Shown piece by piece: positions 14,523-21,106 of a DNA stretch of 35,162 nucleotides (position 1 is its first letter; the number at the start of each line of letters is the position of its first letter). The stretch spans positions 1 to 35,162 of the forward strand of contig NZ_QLTS01000013.1 of assembly GCF_003269275.1 (NCBI RefSeq), in the 5' to 3' direction. This DNA is from Phascolarctobacterium faecium DSM 14760. GTDB lineage: Bacteria > Bacillota > Negativicutes > Acidaminococcales > Acidaminococcaceae. A model generated the notes under the pieces. That model was not told the DNA's origin, searched no databases, and saw only the letters and a program-made list of their open reading frames with translations. The position numbers and the translations under genes were made by a program.

Positions 14523-17500
14523 TTAAATAAATTCCTGCAAAACTGCGAACAGCTTTTCCGGGTCAATCGGCTTTGCCAAATGTGCGTTCATACCCGCTGC
14601 GTGTGATTTTTCCACATCCTCATCAAACGCATTAGCCGTCATAGCAATAATAGGGATCGTCTGCGCATCACTTTTATCAAACAGCCTGATATTACGTGCT
14701 GCTTCCAGCCCATCCATAACAGGCATCCTGATATCCATCAAAACAGCATCATAGTACCCAACAGGAGTTGAACAGAATTTTTCTAGTGCCTGCAGACCGT
14801 TGCAGGCACTTTCTATCGTCAGTCCCTTCATTTCCAGCAGACTTGCCGCAACTTCCAGATTCAGCTCATTATCTTCTACCAGTAAAATCCGTTCTCCAGC
14901 AAACTGTACTTCTCCTTTTGCTGCTTCCGGCTCATATACTGCTTCACTGAAATCATTGATCTTTTCAAACAAATCTACCAGCTCAGAACGGAACAGCGGC
15001 TTGGTGATAAAAAAGTCCACACCTGCGTGCCTTGCATCTGCTTCAAGCTCCTTCCATTCATATGCTGTCATAACGACTACTAATGTCTCAGCTCCAACCA
15101 GCCGTCTTATAGCTTTCGTTGTCTGAATTCCGTCCATATCCGGCATTTTCAGATCTACCAGCACAATATCATAAGGGTTCATTTCCCTGATGCCTTTTTC
15201 GATTTCCAGTACTGCCAAAGCTCCCGAAGTCACATATTCTGCCTGTACCCCCAAATCACTCATAATCAGGCTGGCATGTTCACAAGTCACAATATCATCG
15301 TCAACTATCAGCGTTTTCAAATCCCGGAACTTTAGAAGATCAAGATTTTTACGTCGATAGCTTTCTTCCGTTAGGCCTAACTTTACATCGACGCAGAACT
15401 CACTGCCAACACCTTCGATACTGTGCACATTTATCGAACCGCCCATCAGCGTTACCAGATTCTTGCAAATAGCCAATCCCAGACCAGTACCGCCGTATTT
15501 GATAGAAATATTGGGATTTTCCTGTTCAAAAGATTCAAAAAGATGCTTTTGAAAAACCTTGCTCATGCCAATACCTGTATCGCTTACGGTAAATCTCAGC
15601 CAGGCATCCTTATTACCCCGGCTCATCTGCCTGATCGTAAACTGGATTCTGCCACCTTCCGGAGTAAATTTTAAGGCATTAGATAAAATATTTAATAAAA
15701 TCTGACGCAAACGTAATGAATCACCGATATAAAGCTCTTCTGTCATCCCTTCGATAACAGTATTAAATTTCAAGCCCTTCTCTTCCGCCTGCGGATAAAA
15801 AAGAGAGTTCAGACCGTTGATCATTTCTTCAAAATCAAATTTTTCATGTGCCAAACTCATTCGTCCGCTTTCGATACGCGACATATCTAAAATATCGTTG
15901 ATCAGGCTCAGTAAAAACCTTGCCGAAATACCGATCTTCGCCAGACAATCGCTGATACGCTCTTTATTATCCAATGCAGACAACGCTATAGCTGTCATAC
16001 CGATAATGGCATTCATCGGCGTACGTATCTCATGGCTCATCCGCGATAAAAATTCCGTTTTAGCATTGTTTGCAGCCTCTGCCGCACCTAAAGCAGTACG
16101 CAAAATCTGATTTTTTTCCGCCTCATTGTCCTTTTGCTCGTCAATGCAGCGAATCAGCGAAACTGTAAGAATATCATCATTAACGGGATTTTCCACCTTG
16201 ATTTTATGTGCCGAGACCCAATGATACTGTCCATCATCCAAAAGCTGGCGGTGCTCCATATAAGTTTCGTGAGCACCTCGTTCATACTCTGCCAGTTGGT
16301 TCTGACGGGCAAATTTACTGGTAAACTCATCTCTATACTCAGGTGCTACCGAACCCAACACTCCATTGACCATAGCATCATAGCTGCCGCAATCCAGAGA
16401 ATGCAGGCTCTGTCCCTCCTGATCTAAAACACTGCAGGTATTCCGTGTAAGATTTCCGAAAATGATCATCGGATAAGCTGATGTGATAGCCGTATATAAC
16501 GCGCTGCGTTCCATCAGATCCCACTGCTGGTTTTTGCGGCGCAGCTGCAGGATTTCGGTAACATCATGGAAAATTATCTGATAGATTTTTTCCCCCTGCT
16601 GATTTTGAATAACGCAGGCAGCAGACCGTACCCATCTTTCCTCGCCTGCTGCAGTTTTGATACGGTGGCTTGAATTCTTGACGATCCCTTCCTCTGCAAT
16701 ACTGAAAAGTTCCTCTAAAACCTTTGTTCTATCTTCCGGATGGATACAGCGAAGAATATTATCACACACATCCCTCCGCAGAAAAAACTCATGCTCATTC
16801 TCGAACCCTAAAATATTAGCCCCGGTCCTGTTGACCATCAAAGTTTTGGGAATCCTGTCAAAGCTGCATTGCAGCAGGCCGCTGGGCATAGTATCGATAA
16901 TATTCTGCAGAATATTCTTCTGCTGCCTGTTCTCAACGCTTTCCTCGTAAAGCTTTTGTTTTGCTTCTATCTCACCAGAAATATCCCTGATCACACTGAT
17001 GCAGGCAGCATTTCCGTTCACAGCCAGAACCTTTTTCCCAACATCACTGACCCAGATATAACTGCCGTCTTTCTTTTTCATCCGGTACTTAACTTCATAC
17101 TCACTATCCTGATCCATCGCCCGGCTGGCAATCTGCTCCACCCGTTCCAAATCATCAGGATGGATGCCGTTCATAACCAGACCTTTGGTATCTGCTACAA
17201 ATTCCTCATAAGTATAGCCAAGATAAGCAAGCATTCTTTCATTAACATAATACAAAGGAAAACCTGGCGCAACATAACCGCCTAAAATACCACCTGGTAT
17301 ACTGCGGTTAAGCAGACCCAGCATTTGCCTGTTAATGCTGCTTTCGACCTCGGCAACCTTTTCCATACTGAACGCTGCCGGGAAAAAATCACCTGTCTCC
17401 GGTCCCATATTTGCCTGTGAAACATGCAGCGCCGCAATTTTCCATACAGAATCACAGCAATTGCAGGCTGCCATTACACGTATGCTTATGTCACTGTCAT

Positions 17501-17798
17501 ACCCATCTTTATTTTTTTTGAGCAGCAGATCACAAAGAAATACTGCCGCCGTTTCAGACAGCATCGTATTTTGAACATTTTCATATTCAAAGAAAACCGC
17601 ATATGGTGCAGCTGCAATTTCAGCCTGCAAAAATTTTACAGCCTCACTGCGATCTCTGGCACTGCAGACTGCCCCCAGACCTATCCATCTGATGTCTTCA
17701 CGCAGAAAGCCTGCGGCAGCTTTATAATCGCGTTCATTAAAATAAGCAGTAAAAAAGTCCTGCATCAGCTTGTTTACTTTCTGCCCGGCACTGATCAT
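14523..17798 (-). CDS. Hybrid sensor histidine kinase with NTF2-like N-terminus, PAS domains and two receiver domains
   Basis: About 1,091 residues, apparently soluble (no signal peptide or membrane segment). Approximate order: an NTF2/SnoaL-like domain (5-130); PAS (155-280; G-I-H-P-D-D-L-E-R-V and I-R-D-I-S-G); a second PAS (300-420; C-I-H-P-E-D-R); a third, weaker PAS-like segment (430-560); HisKA (F-L-S-R-M-S-H-E-I-R-T-P-M-N-A-I-I-G-M); HATPase with the N-box I-L-S-N-A-L-K-F-T-P-E-G-G, D-T-G-I-G-M and G-G-T-G-L-G-L-A-I; receiver 1 (V-D-D-D, then D-L-K-M-P-D-M-D-G); receiver 2 (V-E-D-N-E, then D-I-R-M-P-V-M-D-G). No HPt domain and no partner regulator lie nearby. I choose the ATG at 17798 because GGGAGAG precedes it by six nucleotides; the ATG at 17828 has no ribosome binding site. 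Confidence 0.9.
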   Translation of the reverse strand: MISAGQKVNKLMQDFFTAYFNERDYKAAAGFLREDIRWIGLGAVCSARDRSEAVKFLQAEIAAAPYAVFFEYENVQNTMLSETAAVFLCDLLLKKNKDGYDSDISIRVMAACNCCDSVWKIAALHVSQANMGPETGDFFPAAFSMEKVAEVESSINRQMLGLLNRSIPGGILGGYVAPGFPLYYVNERMLAYLGYTYEEFVADTKGLVMNGIHPDDLERVEQIASRAMDQDSEYEVKYRMKKKDGSYIWVSDVGKKVLAVNGNAACISVIRDISGEIEAKQKLYEESVENRQQKNILQNIIDTMPSGLLQCSFDRIPKTLMVNRTGANILGFENEHEFFLRRDVCDNILRCIHPEDRTKVLEELFSIAEEGIVKNSSHRIKTAAGEERWVRSAACVIQNQQGEKIYQIIFHDVTEILQLRRKNQQWDLMERSALYTAITSAYPMIIFGNLTRNTCSVLDQEGQSLHSLDCGSYDAMVNGVLGSVAPEYRDEFTSKFARQNQLAEYERGAHETYMEHRQLLDDGQYHWVSAHKIKVENPVNDDILTVSLIRCIDEQKDNEAEKNQILRTALGAAEAANNAKTEFLSRMSHEIRTPMNAIIGMTAIALSALDNKERISDCLAKIGISARFLLSLINDILDMSRIESGRMSLAHEKFDFEEMINGLNSLFYPQAEEKGLKFNTVIEGMTEELYIGDSLRLRQILLNILSNALKFTPEGGRIQFTIRQMSRGNKDAWLRFTVSDTGIGMSKVFQKHLFESFEQENPNISIKYGGTGLGLAICKNLVTLMGGSINVHSIEGVGSEFCVDVKLGLTEESYRRKNLDLLKFRDLKTLIVDDDIVTCEHASLIMSDLGVQAEYVTSGALAVLEIEKGIREMNPYDIVLVDLKMPDMDGIQTTKAIRRLVGAETLVVVMTAYEWKELEADARHAGVDFFITKPLFRSELVDLFEKINDFSEAVYEPEAAKGEVQFAGERILLVEDNELNLEVAASLLEMKGLTIESACNGLQALEKFCSTPVGYYDAVLMDIRMPVMDGLEAARNIRLFDKSDAQTIPIIAMTANAFDEDVEKSHAAGMNAHLAKPIDPEKLFAVLQEFI

Positions 17799-17837
17799 AT
17801 TAAGCTCTCCCGTATTCTTATCCGTCATTTTTCTTTA

Positions 17838-17866
17838 ATTATATTAAATGAATTATTAAAAAACAA
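17838..17866 (-). promoter_or_regulatory. Sigma-70 promoter of the histidine kinase gene
   Basis: TTGTTT (17866-17861), 17 nt, perfect TATAAT (17843-17838), in an AT-rich gap after the terminator of the chromate-type genes. Confidence 0.65.
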
Positions 17867-17907
17867 GAAAAACAATTCTTAACATTAAAATATTATTTTA
17901 AAAGAAA

Positions 17908-17933
17908 ATTCCTGACTGCAAACAGTCAGGAAT
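17908..17933 (-). terminator. Intrinsic terminator of the chromate-type transporter pair
   Basis: ATTCCTGACTG-TTTG-CAGTCAGGAAT on the minus strand, an 11-bp perfect stem followed by TTTCTTTTAAAAT. Confidence 0.85.
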
Positions 17934-17956
17934 CCTTTAATTACTTTTCAACCATA

Positions 17957-18523
17957 TTATTTTATAAAAAAATGCAGCGCCAAACTCAATAACCCCGAAC
18001 CAACCAGTGTTTGGATCACGCCGCAGATCTTCTTCTTGATCAGGACCAGTGAAACAAGCAAAACGATCGTGCTGACCAGATCAGGATCACTCCAGACAGC
18101 CGGCAATTTTTCTTCGTTCCACAAAGACAGAGTTAAAAACATCACACCGGCAGAAGCTATCAATGCGACTACAGCGGGGCGCAGGCCGTTCAAAACACCC
18201 CTGATCGCTCCCATATCTCCATATTTTGCCAGCAGCTTTGCCAATGCGATCATAATAATAAGCGAAGGCGTAACAAAACCTGCCGTCGCCGCTACCGCGC
18301 CGCCAATACCTGCCACCTTTGTCCCGACGAAAGTAGCGGCATTGATACCTATTGGCCCCGGTGTCATCTGCGAAATAGCAACAACGTCCATAAATTCACT
18401 GAATGATATCCAATGATGGACATCAATGACCTGCGTCTGGATCAGCGGTATGGAAGCATAACCTCCGCCAACGCAAAAAGCGCCGACCATACAGAAACTC
18501 CAGAACAAACTTATATATATCAC
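17957..18523 (-). CDS. Chromate transporter family protein, half-size subunit (second of pair)
   Basis: About 188-aa membrane protein of the short-chain CHR family. The glycine-rich G-G-G-Y-A-S-I-P-L-I lies in the first segment, the family motif Q-M-T-P-G-P-I-G-I-N-A-A-T-F-V-G near residue 55, and three or more further hydrophobic segments follow. Short CHR proteins occur as adjacent pairs that together equal one long ChrA; they may export chromate, though other anions are possible in anaerobes. Start choice: AGGAGG is only one nucleotide before the ATG at 18529 but seven before the GTG at 18523, so GTG is preferred. It follows its partner by 12 nt. Confidence 0.85.
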   Translation of the reverse strand: MIYISLFWSFCMVGAFCVGGGYASIPLIQTQVIDVHHWISFSEFMDVVAISQMTPGPIGINAATFVGTKVAGIGGAVAATAGFVTPSLIIMIALAKLLAKYGDMGAIRGVLNGLRPAVVALIASAGVMFLTLSLWNEEKLPAVWSDPDLVSTIVLLVSLVLIKKKICGVIQTLVGSGLLSLALHFFIK

Positions 18524-18535
18524 TTCCATACCTCC

Positions 18536-19105
18536 TTAACTGTATTTTTCATCCTGCAGCCATAAATAACCGATAACGGCATCGATCAGAATAAGATACA
18601 TGATATTGACCTGAAAAAAATAATTGGCGATAAAAGTGCCGAAAATAATCAAACACGGCAGCAGCAGCTTCTTTTTCAGCTCTTTCTGCAGCAGATTTAT
18701 GCCTACGTCAAGTATCAGCGCTGTAGCCCCGCACTGCATACCACGCAGCAAAATCTGCACATAATAATTATGGGCAAAAGCATCATAAAAATACGAAATC
18801 ACCGTCAGTGTGATCAGCGGCGGCAGCACTGTAGCCAGCAAAGTAACTGCAGCGCCGGTATACCCTGCCAGACGATAACCTATAATGATAGCGGCATTGA
18901 CGGCCACCACTCCAGGAGCCGACTGCGCTACTGAAACAAGATCAAGCGCTTCCTTATCACTCATCCATTTATAATGATCGACATATTTGGCTTTCAGCAG
19001 CGGGATAATGACAAAACCACCGCCCACTGTAAAAGCACTGATCAGGAACGTAGATTTAAACAGTTCCCAGTAAAACTTTTTATCTATTACCACAGAATTA
19101 TTCAC
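18536..19105 (-). CDS. Chromate transporter family protein, half-size subunit (first of pair)
   Basis: 189-aa membrane protein homologous to its downstream neighbour. It has G-G-G-F-V-I-I-P-L-L in segment 1 and the family motif V-A-Q-S-A-P-G-V-V-A-V-N-A-A-I-I-I-G, with S-A-P-G in place of the usual T-P-G-P, a difference often seen between the two half-size partners. Four to five more membrane segments follow. GTG start at 19105 with GGAGG six nucleotides upstream; an ATG in another frame (19111) stops after two codons. No convincing promoter was found in the short upstream gap. Confidence 0.85.
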   Translation of the reverse strand: MNNSVVIDKKFYWELFKSTFLISAFTVGGGFVIIPLLKAKYVDHYKWMSDKEALDLVSVAQSAPGVVAVNAAIIIGYRLAGYTGAAVTLLATVLPPLITLTVISYFYDAFAHNYYVQILLRGMQCGATALILDVGINLLQKELKKKLLLPCLIIFGTFIANYFFQVNIMYLILIDAVIGYLWLQDEKYS

Positions 19106-19225
19106 TTCATGCCTCCATCACTAATTTGGCTGATGATATTATCATAACAAAATTTTAATCTGCCGTACAGCTTCCGAAGCCTGACTAAAATTAAAAATCC
19201 GGCATCAATACTTAATTATAAAAAT

Positions 19226-19257
19226 AAAAGGAGCTTCAAATAAATGAAACTCCTTTT
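19226..19257 (-). terminator. Intrinsic terminator after the CxCPxC protein gene
   Basis: A 13-bp stem with one wobble pair (AAAAGGAG-TTTCA with TGAAG-CTCCTTTT) and then ATTTTT on the minus strand. Its loop region TTCAAATAAATGAA recurs in the hairpin after tRNA-Ser at 20410-20435. Confidence 0.8.
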
Positions 19258-19306
19258 ATCAGCAATATTCTGTTGCAAGCAGTCGCAATCAACCTGCTAA
19301 AAACCT

Positions 19307-19663
19307 TCACAGCAATTCTTTTTTTCTGGCAAGTATTTCTGCCACAGCCGCACAGGCAGGGCAATCGCAGTATTCAGCCCCAGCAAGCTTTATTTCTTCA
19401 GCATGTGCGGTAATATTCTTTGCCAGTTCGGCACCAAAATATCCGGCTCCGGCCTCAGATCCTGCAAAAGCTATCAGATTGTCGATCGGCATAATATCCG
19501 CTTCCAATTCGGCAATATATTCTTTTGTTTCATCGGCTTCCCGTTCTGTGCCGACCGCATCCAGCCAGCTCTGCGCCGCTGCCTTAGCTTCACTGCTGCA
19601 GGAAGCAGCATTCATCAATTCATGTGTCTTTTCAATAACATAATCCAATACTTCTTTTTTCAT
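19307..19663 (-). CDS. Small acidic protein with C-terminal CxCPxC motif, 118 aa
   Basis: Soluble, acidic, largely helical protein. The N-terminal helix is K-K-E-V-L-D-Y-V-I-E-K-T-H-E-L-M. A segment A-D-E-T-K-E-Y-I-A-E-L-E-A-D-I-M-P-I-D-N-L-I-A-F-A follows near residue 50, and a cysteine motif E-Y-C-D-C-P-A-C-A-A-V near residue 100 could bind metal or form disulfides. I believe similar proteins occur widely in Clostridia and Negativicutes, sometimes labelled (probably wrongly) 'molecular chaperone Hsp90', but I could not check this. The ATG at 19663 is preferred; a TTG at 19672 is possible. It lies behind a 24-aa ORF and a MarR-type operator, suggesting a stress-induced small operon. Function unknown. 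Confidence 0.75.
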   Translation of the reverse strand: MKKEVLDYVIEKTHELMNAASCSSEAKAAAQSWLDAVGTEREADETKEYIAELEADIMPIDNLIAFAGSEAGAGYFGAELAKNITAHAEEIKLAGAEYCDCPACAAVAEILARKKELL

Positions 19664-19710
19664 AAAACTCAACTCGCTTTCTTTTATTTACCCCTTTCAG
19701 AGCCTGGTAA

Positions 19711-19785
19711 TCACTCGATCCAGCCGCTTGCACACCTAGCCGCAGCCTGCTTTGAATTTCCGAAACACTGCCGCAGACCTTTCAT
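19711..19785 (-). CDS. Possible 24-aa small protein upstream of the CxCPxC gene
   Basis: ATG at 19785 with a very good ribosome binding site (AAAGGAGG, 7-nt spacing). It reads M-K-G-L-R-Q-C-F-G-N-S-K-Q-A-A-A-R-C-A-S-G-W-I-E then TGA. It is basic with two cysteines. It could be a genuine microprotein or a leader peptide for the downstream gene 47 nt away. Only the ribosome binding site and position support it. Confidence 0.4.
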   Translation of the reverse strand: MKGLRQCFGNSKQAAARCASGWIE

Positions 19786-19868
19786 CTGCCAGCCTCCTTT
19801 CCCTGCGTAAATCTCATGTTTCTCTATCATAAAAATATTGTTATCCATTGTTTATCAGCTGCTAAAAT

Positions 19869-19886
19869 TAGTTCGAGCTCTAACTA
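19869..19886. promoter_or_regulatory. MarR-type operator, site 1
   Basis: Minus strand TAGTTAGA-GC-TCGAACTA, an 18-bp dyad with one broken pair. It matches the dyad in the marR promoter (20341-20358) at 14 of 18 positions. It lies 84 nt before the 24-aa ORF, where it could control the small operon. No clear -35/-10 pair is visible here. Confidence 0.6.
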
Positions 19887-19901
19887 TTTTTCTAAAAAAT
19901 T

Positions 19902-20330
19902 TTACCCCAGATTATCCAGAATTTTTTGCAAAGATATTTCCAGCTTTTTCATTTCTTCCTGTTCCATATTTTGAAAAACTTTTTGAACTAAATCAGCAGA
20001 AACTTTTTCGAAAAGCTTCTGCAATGCTTTTCCCTGCTCAGTCAGCTCCACATAAATGACCCGGGAATCCTCCGCTGCCTGAAATTTCTTCACCAGTCCC
20101 AGCTCTGCCAGCTTATTTACGAGCACCGTCACCGTTGGTTTCGTCCGATGGATAGAGTCTGAAATCTCTTTCATCGTCACCCGCTCCCTTTGATACAGAC
20201 ACGCTAAAATATCTCCATGCGAGGGAGCCAGTTTGGTAATACCATGCTGCGCCAGATCTGCCAGAATGAATTTATTGGCCTTTTCTCTTATTTTACTGAT
20301 CAAAAAAATCGTTTTTGTCTGCTTCATCAT
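19902..20330 (-). CDS. MarR-family winged-helix transcriptional regulator
   Basis: 142-aa dimeric DNA-binding protein. It shows the MarR layout: an N-terminal dimerisation helix, then H-G-D-I-L-A-C-L-Y-Q-R-E-R-V-T-M-K-E-I-S-D-S-I-H-R-T-K-P-T-V-T-V-L-V-N-K-L-A-E-L-G-L-V (helix-turn-helix, about 40-82), a wing with the family-typical D-S-R-V-I-Y-V-E-L-T-E-Q-G-K-A-L (about 92-108), and a C-terminal dimerisation helix. Two near-identical dyads, one inside its own promoter and one at 19869-19886, suggest autoregulation and control of the 24-aa / CxCPxC genes. Start codons ATG-ATG at 20330/20327 fall at the predicted transcription start. Ligand unknown. Confidence 0.92.
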   Translation of the reverse strand: MMKQTKTIFLISKIREKANKFILADLAQHGITKLAPSHGDILACLYQRERVTMKEISDSIHRTKPTVTVLVNKLAELGLVKKFQAAEDSRVIYVELTEQGKALQKLFEKVSADLVQKVFQNMEQEEMKKLEISLQKILDNLG

Positions 20331-20336
20331 ATCTCA

Positions 20337-20365
20337 ATTATAATTAGACATCTAACTATTGTCAA
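20337..20365 (-). promoter_or_regulatory. Consensus promoter of marR, predicted to give a leaderless message
   Basis: A perfect TTGACA (20365-20360), 17 nt, perfect TATAAT (20342-20337). Seven nucleotides beyond the -10 lies the A of the first ATG (20330), so the transcript would start at or within three bases of the start codon. Confidence 0.8.
20341..20358. promoter_or_regulatory. MarR-type operator, site 2 (marR autoregulation)
   Basis: Minus strand TAGTTAGA-TG-TCTAATTA fills the spacer between the -35 and -10 of the marR promoter. Bound repressor would block RNA polymerase. Together with site 1 it points to the consensus TAGTTAGA-NN-TCTAACTA. Confidence 0.65.
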
Positions 20366-20409
20366 ATATTTTTTATTCTTGCTGATGTCTGCCGCTGCAA
20401 AAAAATAAA

Positions 20410-20435
20410 CGGTCCTTCAAATAAATGAAGAACCG
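20410..20435 (-). terminator. Terminator after tRNA-Ser
   Basis: CGGT-T-CTTCA-TTTATT-TGAAG-G-ACCG followed by TTTATTTTTTTG on the minus strand, just downstream of the tRNA. Confidence 0.75.
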
Positions 20436-20442
20436 CATAATC

Positions 20443-20533
<91 letters not shown>

Positions 20534-20552
20534 GCGTAAACCAGCCTTATCT

Positions 20553-20580
20553 ATTATATCATAAATCCGTATTTTGCAAA
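20553..20580 (-). promoter_or_regulatory. Promoter of tRNA-Ser, extended -10
   Basis: TTTGCA (20580-20575), 16 nt, TATAAT (20558-20553) preceded by TGA, giving an extended -10, about 20 nt before the mature tRNA. Confidence 0.65.
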
Positions 20581-20589
20581 GAGTTTTTC

Positions 20590-21099
20590 TTAATTTTCCG
20601 CACTGTCAGCAGCTATTCCAGCCTTTGCCAGCCTGTTTTCTGCACGTCTGCGTCTAAAAAAATCCTTCATTACCTGTGCACATTCGGCTTCACAGACGCC
20701 GCTGACGACCTGTGCCGTATGATTAAGATTGGGATTACTGATGATATTAAAGATCGACTCTGCCCCTCCGGCTTTAGCATCAGGACAGCCGTAAACAACC
20801 TTGTCGATACGACTGTTGACGATAGCGCCCGAACACATTGGACAGGGCTCGACTGTAACATAAAGCACGGCCCCCTCTAAACGCCAGCGGCCCAGCTTTT
20901 TACACGCCTCCCTGATCACGATGACCTCGGCGTGCGCCGTCGCATCGTTCCAGGTTTCGCGCATATTATGCGCCTTCGCTACAACTTCACCTTCAACCAC
21001 AAGTACGGCGCCGATCGGTATCTCGCCGATCACGTCAGCCGCCCGGGCTTCCTGCAGCGCCAACTGCATATATTCTTCGTCCGTCATTGCATTTAACAT
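20590..21099 (-). CDS. tadA: tRNA-specific adenosine deaminase TadA
   Basis: 169-aa zinc enzyme converting A34 to inosine in the wobble position of tRNA-Arg(ACG). It shows the deaminase motifs H-A-E-V-I-V-I-R-E-A (zinc His and catalytic Glu, near residue 57) and P-C-P-M-C-S-G-A (zinc cysteines, near 87), plus the TadA signatures G-E-I-P-I-G-A-V-L and the later F-F-R-R-R-R-A-E. ATG at 21099 with AGGAG about 10 nt upstream; an ATG at 21087 is an alternative. It lies 7 nt after the ABC-F gene and is probably co-transcribed with it. Confidence 0.95.
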   Translation of the reverse strand: MLNAMTDEEYMQLALQEARAADVIGEIPIGAVLVVEGEVVAKAHNMRETWNDATAHAEVIVIREACKKLGRWRLEGAVLYVTVEPCPMCSGAIVNSRIDKVVYGCPDAKAGGAESIFNIISNPNLNHTAQVVSGVCEAECAQVMKDFFRRRRAENRLAKAGIAADSAEN

Positions 21100-21106
21100 C
21101 TTCTGC

